Source: Actinomycetes bacterium (GTDB taxonomy: Bacteria > Actinomycetota > Actinomycetes > Streptosporangiales > Streptosporangiaceae). From it: a DNA stretch of 10,059 nucleotides. The stretch is from contig JAOPYP010000317.1 in assembly GCA_025964635.1 (NCBI GenBank), positions 1-10,059 on the forward strand, read 5' to 3'. The position numbers and the translations under genes were made by a program. Below, one piece after another: positions 6,398-10,059 of the stretch (position 1 is the stretch's first letter; the number at the start of each line of letters is the position of its first letter). The notes under the pieces are model-generated. The model made no database searches. It was given only the letters and a program-made list of their open reading frames with translations, and was not told where the DNA came from.

Positions 6398-7888
6398 TTA
6401 CCGCGGCGCCGACCGCCACTGCGGCGCGGCCAGGTGCCTGGCCTGGCGCAGTTCGGCGAAGTACGTGCCCGATCTCCGATCCCACAGGAACACGATGACG
6501 ATCAGGCCCACGGCCCATTCGGCCACGCTGACGATCCACGTGGACGGGGTCACCAGCCCCTGGGAGTGGATATTGAGCACCGTCAGGCTGTCCACGACGA
6601 ACAGGACCGTGGACAGGATCCGCACCCCGGGCCGGCCCCGCCTTGTCCTGCGGGCCATGGCCAGCCACACGGCCACGCTGATCAGCCCGCCGGCGATCGT
6701 GGCCGTCAGCGTGCCGGTCGTCACCGCGCTGAGTGCCCCGTACCCGGCGGCCGGGTACTGCTGCCTGATCATGGCCTTGAGCGAGGGTGTCGTCGCGAGG
6801 GCGGCGATGATGCTGAGTGCGGCGAGGGCGCTGCCGGCGTACATGAGCCGGACCGAGTTGATCATGGGCCGCGGGGGGACCGGCCGCCCGGGTGACCGCG
6901 CCGCGGCTGGCTGCCGCGGGGAGCCTGCGATGGGGGCGGGCGGCTGCTGCGGGGAGCCTGCCATCGGGGCAGGCAGCTGCTGCGGGGAGCCTGCCGTCCT
7001 GGCGGCAGGCCGATGCTGGGGGGAACCGGGCACGGTGGCGGCCAGGGCCGGGGACGGCCCGGCGGGCCAGGGACCGGCCGTGGCGGGGGTACGCGCCAGG
7101 CAGAATTCAAGGATCTCGCTGGGCGTGGGCCGGGCCGCGGGTTCCTTCCTGAGACAGCGCTCGATCAGGGGCCGCAGCTGTGGCGGGCATCCGTCCAGGT
7201 CCGGTGCCTCGTGCAGCACGCGGTAGGCGACGGCCGCGGTGTGGCCCTGGCCGAACGGGGACCGGCCGAGCACGGTGTAGGCGGCCAGCGAGCCGAGGGC
7301 GAACACGTCGATCGCCGGGCTGACCGGCTGGTCCCGGATCTGCTCGGGCGCCATGAACTGCGGGGAGCCCACCATCATGCCGCTGCGGGTCAGCGACGTC
7401 GCCTCCAGGGCCCGGGCGATCCCGAAATCGATCACCCGCGGGCCGTCCGGCGCGAGCACCACGTTCGACGGCTTCAGATCGCGGTGCACGACGTCGGCGG
7501 CGTGGATGGCCTGGAGGGCTTCGGCGACCCCGGCGATCAGCCGCAACGCCATCGGCTCAGGCATCGGCCCGTTGCCGGCCACGGCCTGCTGCAGGGACGG
7601 CCCAGGGACGTAGGCCGTCACCAGCCAGGGGGGCGTGGCCGCCGGATCGGCATCGAGCACCTGCGCGGTGTACAGCCCATGGACCCGCCGGGCGGCCTCG
7701 ATTTCGTGATAGAAGCGAGCGCGGAAATCCCGGTCCTCGCCGAGTTCGGGCCGGACCACCTTGACCGCGACCGGCCGCCCGGCGGGGGTGGAGGCCAGGT
7801 AGACCCGGCCCATGCCCCCCGCGCCGAGCCGGCCGCTCAGCCGGTATCGTCCGATGTGGGCGGGATCGTCGCTGGTCAATGGCTGCAT
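6398..7888 (-). CDS. membrane-anchored Ser/Thr protein kinase (Hanks type) with four C-terminal TM helices
   Basis: The 496-residue protein begins with a complete eukaryotic-like kinase domain (residues about 13-265): Gly-rich loop GAGGMGRVY (22-30), ATP-binding K43 in VAVKV, catalytic loop HRDLKPSN (135-142), DFG at 154-156 and APE at 180-182. All catalytic residues are present, so it should be active. A Pro/Ala/Gln-rich linker (about 266-343) carries 11-residue repeats of the type AGSPQQ-PAP. Four hydrophobic helices follow (about 349-366, 388-411, 423-441, 451-469), with Arg-rich loops consistent with a cytoplasmic kinase and tail. No PASTA or other known extracellular sensor is present; only short external loops would face out. 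ATG 7888 has GAGGGA 7 nt upstream and gives the usual kinase N-terminus; GTG 7936 is in frame but lacks a ribosome site. The regulator gene follows after 139 bp in the same direction. Confidence 0.92.
   Translation of the reverse strand: MQPLTSDDPAHIGRYRLSGRLGAGGMGRVYLASTPAGRPVAVKVVRPELGEDRDFRARFYHEIEAARRVHGLYTAQVLDADPAATPPWLVTAYVPGPSLQQAVAGNGPMPEPMALRLIAGVAEALQAIHAADVVHRDLKPSNVVLAPDGPRVIDFGIARALEATSLTRSGMMVGSPQFMAPEQIRDQPVSPAIDVFALGSLAAYTVLGRSPFGQGHTAAVAYRVLHEAPDLDGCPPQLRPLIERCLRKEPAARPTPSEILEFCLARTPATAGPWPAGPSPALAATVPGSPQHRPAARTAGSPQQLPAPMAGSPQQPPAPIAGSPRQPAAARSPGRPVPPRPMINSVRLMYAGSALAALSIIAALATTPSLKAMIRQQYPAAGYGALSAVTTGTLTATIAGGLISVAVWLAMARRTRRGRPGVRILSTVLFVVDSLTVLNIHSQGLVTPSTWIVSVAEWAVGLIVIVFLWDRRSGTYFAELRQARHLAAPQWRSAPR
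6896..7030 (-). repeat. 33-bp tandem repeats within the kinase linker
   Basis: Three adjacent 33-bp units (6962-6994, 6929-6961, 6896-6928) encode AGSPQQLPAPM, AGSPQQPPAPI and AGSPRQPAAAR. A fourth, diverged 36-bp unit (6995-7030) encodes PGSPQHRPAART. The repeated DNA core on the + strand is GCGGGGAGCCTG at 33-bp intervals. All units keep the kinase frame. The region makes a flexible, low-complexity tether between catalytic domain and membrane, and copy number may vary between strains. Confidence 0.8.
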
Positions 7889-7895
7889 GACTCGA

Positions 7896-7901
7896 TCCCT
7901 C
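7896..7901 (-). promoter_or_regulatory. ribosome-binding site that decides the kinase start
   Basis: On the - strand GAGGGA stands 7 nt before ATG 7888, while no such sequence precedes the in-frame GTG at 7936. This favours the shorter, 496-residue kinase. Confidence 0.6.
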
Positions 7902-8010
7902 GTCCCTCCCGCCGTCTCCTGATCAGCCGTCGTCACGGCCGGTCACAAGGGGCCGGGGAAAGCCGCGGGCAGGCTCCCGCCCGCGCGTATCAGCTCATTT
8001 CCGCGCACCG

Positions 8011-8037
8011 AATCTAACGCCTTTCCCCCAGCGTCAC
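8011..8037 (-). promoter_or_regulatory. possible kinase promoter
   Basis: On the - strand GTGACG (8037-8032) and TAGATT (8016-8011) resemble -35 and -10 boxes, but the 15-bp spacing is short. A predicted start near 8003 would leave a leader of about 115 nt containing a 7-bp hairpin, CGCGGGC/GCCCGCG (7964-7970 and 7979-7985). The evidence is weak. Otherwise nothing was recognised between the kinase and the aldehyde dehydrogenase. Confidence 0.22.
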
Positions 8038-8103
8038 CCGCAAACCCCCTATCACCTGGGCGCGGACATCGAGGACCACGGTGCCCGGGTTCCACGCCTT
8101 ACG

Positions 8104-9582
8104 TCAGCCGAGCGTGAAGGGGTCGCGCGTACCGCCGGTGAGCTCGACCCACACCGACTTGTTCTCGGTGTACTCGTCGAGAGCGGCAATACCGTTCTCC
8201 CGGCCCACGCCCGATGCACCGTATCCGCCGAACGGGACACTGGGCGCGACGACCCGGTAGGCGTTGATCCAGACCGTGCCGGCCCGGAGCCGGGCCGCGA
8301 CCCGGTGAGCGCGGTGCACGTCCTTGGTCCAGACCGCGCCGGCCAGCCCGTAAGGCGTGTCGTTGGCCAGCTTCAGCGCCTCATCCTCGGTGCTGAACGT
8401 GTACGCGGACAGGACCGGCCCGAAGATCTCCTCCCGGACCACGGTGGACTCCGGGCCGACCCCGGTGAGCACCGTGGGCTTGATGAACAGCCCGCCGAGC
8501 GCCTCGTCGGTGGCCCCGCCGCAGGCTACGGTGGCGCCCTCGTCCTGCGCGGTCCGGAGGTAGCCCAGCACCTTCTGATACTGCGGCTCGTTCGCGACCG
8601 GGCCCATCTCGGTGTCCGGGTCGTTGGGGTCGCCGAGCCGGATCGTGGCGGCCCGCCCGGCCACCAGCCGCACGAGTTCGTCGTGCACGCTCTCGTGCAC
8701 GATCAGCCGGGAGCCGGCCATGCACGTCTGCCCGGTGGCCGCGAATACCCCGGCCACCAGCCCGTTGGCGGCCGCGGTCAGGTCGGCGTCGGGGAATACG
8801 ATCTGGGGTGACTTACCGCCCAGCTCCAGGGTGACCCGGTTCAGGTTGTCCGCCGCCGCGCGCGCGACCGCGCGGCCCGTCGCCGAGGAGCCGGTGAACG
8901 CCACCTTGTCCACGCCGGGATGGCCGGCCAGGGCCGCTCCGACCTCCCGGGACAGCCCGCTGACCACGTTGACCACGCCGGGCGGGAAACCTGCCTGGTC
9001 GAACAGTTCCGCGAAGGCCAGCGTGGAGGCCGGGGAGTGCTCCGATGGCTTGATCACCATGGTGCATCCAGCGGCCAGCGCCGGGGCCAGCTTCCAGGTC
9101 AGCAGCATCAGCGGTGAATTCCAGGGGGTGATCGCGGCCACCACCCCGATCGGTTCCCGCCTCGTGTAGACGAGGTAGTCCGGGCTGGGCGCGGGGATCT
9201 GCCGGCCCTCCAGCTTGTCGGCGAGACCGGCGTAGTAGTGGTACCAGCCGCCGAGCCCGGTGAGCTGCCCGATCATCTCGCGGTACAGCTTGCCCGAGTC
9301 GTTGACCTCCAGCCGGGCCAGGGTCTCCGCGTTCTCGCTGATCAGGTCGGCCACCCGGTGCATCAGCGCGGCGCGGGCGAAACCGGTCAGCCCGCCCCAG
9401 GCGCCGTCCAGCGCGGCGCGGGCGGCCGCCACAGCCGCGTCCACGTCCTCCGGGCCGCCGTCGGGCACCAGCGCCCACGCGCTCCCGGTGTACGGGTTCT
9501 GCGACTCGAAGGTCCGTCCGGAGATCGCGTCGACGGCCTTGCCGCCGATCAGCATCCGGAACTCGGTCAGCCCTGCGCTCAT
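8104..9582 (-). CDS. NAD(P)+-dependent aldehyde dehydrogenase
   Basis: The 492-residue soluble enzyme has all hallmarks of the aldehyde dehydrogenase superfamily and its usual length. Visible are AAITPWNSPL with the oxyanion-hole Asn N155, the cofactor-binding K178 in VIKPSEHSP, the nucleotide-loop FTGSSATG (229-236), the general base E253 in LELGGKSPQ, and the catalytic C287 in GQTCMAGSR. The C-terminal motif VPFGGYGASGVGRENG is typical of the family. It should oxidise an aldehyde to the acid using NAD+ or NADP+; the substrate is not deducible. It looks like the hydroxymuconic-semialdehyde/betaine-aldehyde type rather than a CoA-acylating enzyme. ATG 9582 is chosen over in-frame GTG 9594 because GGAGGG (9587-9592) lies 4 nt upstream of the ATG and overlaps the GTG. 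Just upstream lies a decayed carboxymuconolactone decarboxylase-like gene, hinting at a former catabolic operon. Confidence 0.93.
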   Translation of the reverse strand: MSAGLTEFRMLIGGKAVDAISGRTFESQNPYTGSAWALVPDGGPEDVDAAVAAARAALDGAWGGLTGFARAALMHRVADLISENAETLARLEVNDSGKLYREMIGQLTGLGGWYHYYAGLADKLEGRQIPAPSPDYLVYTRREPIGVVAAITPWNSPLMLLTWKLAPALAAGCTMVIKPSEHSPASTLAFAELFDQAGFPPGVVNVVSGLSREVGAALAGHPGVDKVAFTGSSATGRAVARAAADNLNRVTLELGGKSPQIVFPDADLTAAANGLVAGVFAATGQTCMAGSRLIVHESVHDELVRLVAGRAATIRLGDPNDPDTEMGPVANEPQYQKVLGYLRTAQDEGATVACGGATDEALGGLFIKPTVLTGVGPESTVVREEIFGPVLSAYTFSTEDEALKLANDTPYGLAGAVWTKDVHRAHRVAARLRAGTVWINAYRVVAPSVPFGGYGASGVGRENGIAALDEYTENKSVWVELTGGTRDPFTLG

Positions 9583-9586
9583 CGGT

Positions 9587-9592
9587 CCCTCC
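9587..9592 (-). promoter_or_regulatory. ribosome-binding site that decides the aldehyde dehydrogenase start
   Basis: GGAGGG on the - strand precedes ATG 9582 by 4 nt and includes part of the alternative GTG codon (9594-9592), making the GTG an unlikely start. Confidence 0.65.
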
Positions 9593-9596
9593 ACCG

Positions 9597-9750
9597 CTAG
9601 CTACCCGCCACTTCCGCGGCGAGGATGGGAGCCGCCGCGGTGACTGCGTGAATGCCCAGCACGCTGGCGATCTCCCGTAATCTCTAGGATTTCCTGCGCG
9701 GTAGCACCGTAACCGACGGCGTTCTCGATGTGCAGCCTGAGCCCGTGTCC
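9597..9750 (-). pseudogene. frameshifted C-terminal remnant of a carboxymuconolactone decarboxylase (CMD/AhpD-like) family gene
   Basis: Two adjacent frames on the - strand join into one CMD-like C-terminus. The first (9747-9676) reads GLRLHIENAVGYGATAQEIL followed by EIT; the second (9674-9597) reads EIASVLGIHAVTAAAPILA followed by AEVAGS and a TAG stop. By family knowledge, HI-x2-A-x3-GAT-x2-EI(L)E followed by (E)LASVLGIH-x6-P-L is the usual C-terminal pattern of these small decarboxylase or peroxidase-like proteins. The joint needs removal of one base from the CCC run at 9674-9676. Upstream of about 9750 I see no further CMD-like sequence, so most of the gene, including any N-terminal half, is missing. 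Its stop codon lies 14 bp before the aldehyde dehydrogenase ATG, so the intact gene would have been operonic with it. The frameshift itself could be a base-calling error, but truncation would remain. Confidence 0.6.
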
Positions 9751-9943
9751 GGGCGGCCGGGACCCCCGCGCGGCTGTCCGTGGCGATGGTGGACCGCTGG
9801 CCTGATCTGGTCTCCGGCAGGCATACTCGCAAGCGGGCAGGTCACGCGCACTCCGGGCCGCGGACCGCCCCGGAGACGGGCCGGCCGGAGGCGTATGGCG
9901 TCACGCTGGCGCCCGTCACGGCGGCACGGGGCGGGGGATCGCT
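9748..9943. other. intergenic stretch between the decarboxylase remnant and the 3' partial gene
   Basis: I found no gene I can support here. A 55-codon + strand frame (ATG 9786 to TGA 9953, with an upstream in-frame GTG at 9780) overlaps the start of the next gene by 10 bp, but it has no ribosome site and only about 80% G/C at third positions, near background. No convincing promoter, repeat or terminator was seen. Confidence 0.4.
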
Positions 9944-10059
9944 ATGGGCTTGAGGTCGTCGCCGGCGGCGCGGGCGCTCGCGCGGGCCCAGGCGGCCGCG
10001 CGCTACGCCCGCCAGACCGGATGCGACATCGGCGAGGCCACCAGCGTGGTGGCGGAGTC
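9944..10059 (+). CDS. hypothetical protein, N-terminal fragment cut by the window end
   Basis: ATG 9944 is preceded by GGGGGA (9933-9938) at 5-nt spacing and opens a frame that runs to the last base, giving 38 whole codons. All but one of these codons end in G or C, which is well above the local average and is good evidence for real coding sequence. The visible residues, MGLRSSPAARALARAQAAAR then YARQTGCDIGEATSVVAE, form an Ala/Arg-rich, probably helical N-terminus without a signal peptide. I do not recognise the family. It points away from the aldehyde dehydrogenase, so it belongs to a separate transcription unit continuing outside the window. Confidence 0.6.
   Translation, partial: MGLRSSPAARALARAQAAARYARQTGCDIGEATSVVAE

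Noticed and set aside
6896..7030. Regularly spaced 33-bp repeats that could suggest a CRISPR array
   Set aside because: The units are directly adjacent without unique spacers, keep the reading frame, and encode a Pro/Gln-rich linker in an intact kinase gene.
7013..8017. 334-codon + strand open frame opposite the kinase
   Set aside because: It is antisense to the complete kinase domain and has Gly/Arg/His-rich composition without motifs.
8054..8090. Inverted repeat ACCTGGGC/GCCCGGGT as a terminator of the aldehyde dehydrogenase
   Set aside because: The stem has a C-A mismatch on the - strand, a 21-nt loop and no T-run, so it is not convincing for the gene that would need it.
8813..9832. 339-codon - strand open frame overlapping the aldehyde dehydrogenase in another frame
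   Set aside because: Apart from overlapping the decarboxylase remnant out of frame, its translation is Arg/Gly/Ala-rich and overlaps a full-length aldehyde dehydrogenase.
9780..9953. Small + strand frame (GTG 9780 or ATG 9786 to TGA 9953) overlapping the next start codon by 10 bp
   Set aside because: It has no ribosome site, third-position G/C close to background, and no recognisable family; kept only as a note.

Overview
The window is very GC-rich DNA with nearly saturated G/C third codon positions, GTG as well as ATG starts, and protein families typical of actinomycetes: an HTH regulator with a DUF5753 domain, an S-adenosyl methyltransferase of the DUF574/Methyltransf_19 type, and a membrane-anchored Ser/Thr kinase. 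I infer a chromosomal segment of an actinomycete, plausibly Streptosporangiales or Streptomyces-like. The genus cannot be read from the sequence. No tRNA, rRNA, CRISPR array, insertion sequence or phage gene was recognised.

Layout. (1) 3-1166 (+): the C-terminal part of a DUF885 zinc-peptidase-like protein, cut by the window edge. (2) 1139-2095 (-): a ketopantoate reductase-like dehydrogenase, convergent with the first gene and overlapping its 3' end by 28 bp. (3) 2282-4368 (+): a two-gene unit of a 14-helix DHA2-type MFS exporter and a TetR regulator joined by an ATGA overlap. Upstream are a promoter-like sequence and two copies of the palindrome CGGAA-N6-TTCCG, which look like operators for the TetR protein. 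(4) 4369-4427: a short convergent gap with two hairpins. (5) 4428-7888 (-): three genes in one direction, transcribed as Ser/Thr kinase, then XRE/DUF5753 regulator, then DUF574 methyltransferase. (6) 8104-9582 (-): an NAD(P)-dependent aldehyde dehydrogenase. (7) 9597-9750 (-): a frameshifted C-terminal remnant of a carboxymuconolactone decarboxylase-family gene just upstream of the aldehyde dehydrogenase. (8) 9944-10059 (+): the start of an unidentified gene that runs off the window.

Working together. The exporter and TetR gene form a self-contained drug-responsive module: the regulator probably represses its own operon and is released by an exported compound. The kinase, regulator and methyltransferase lie head to tail with separate-looking start regions (a 139-bp gap holding an AT-rich palindrome and a 103-bp gap holding 14-bp tandem repeats). 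They may be a signalling neighbourhood, but co-function is inference from order only. The aldehyde dehydrogenase probably once followed a decarboxylase-like gene in a catabolic operon, and that partner is now degraded.

Most of the window is ordinary actinomycete content. The best leads are the paired operators, the decarboxylase-family remnant, the kinase with repeats and four membrane helices, and the repeat-containing spacer between the DUF5753 regulator and the methyltransferase.
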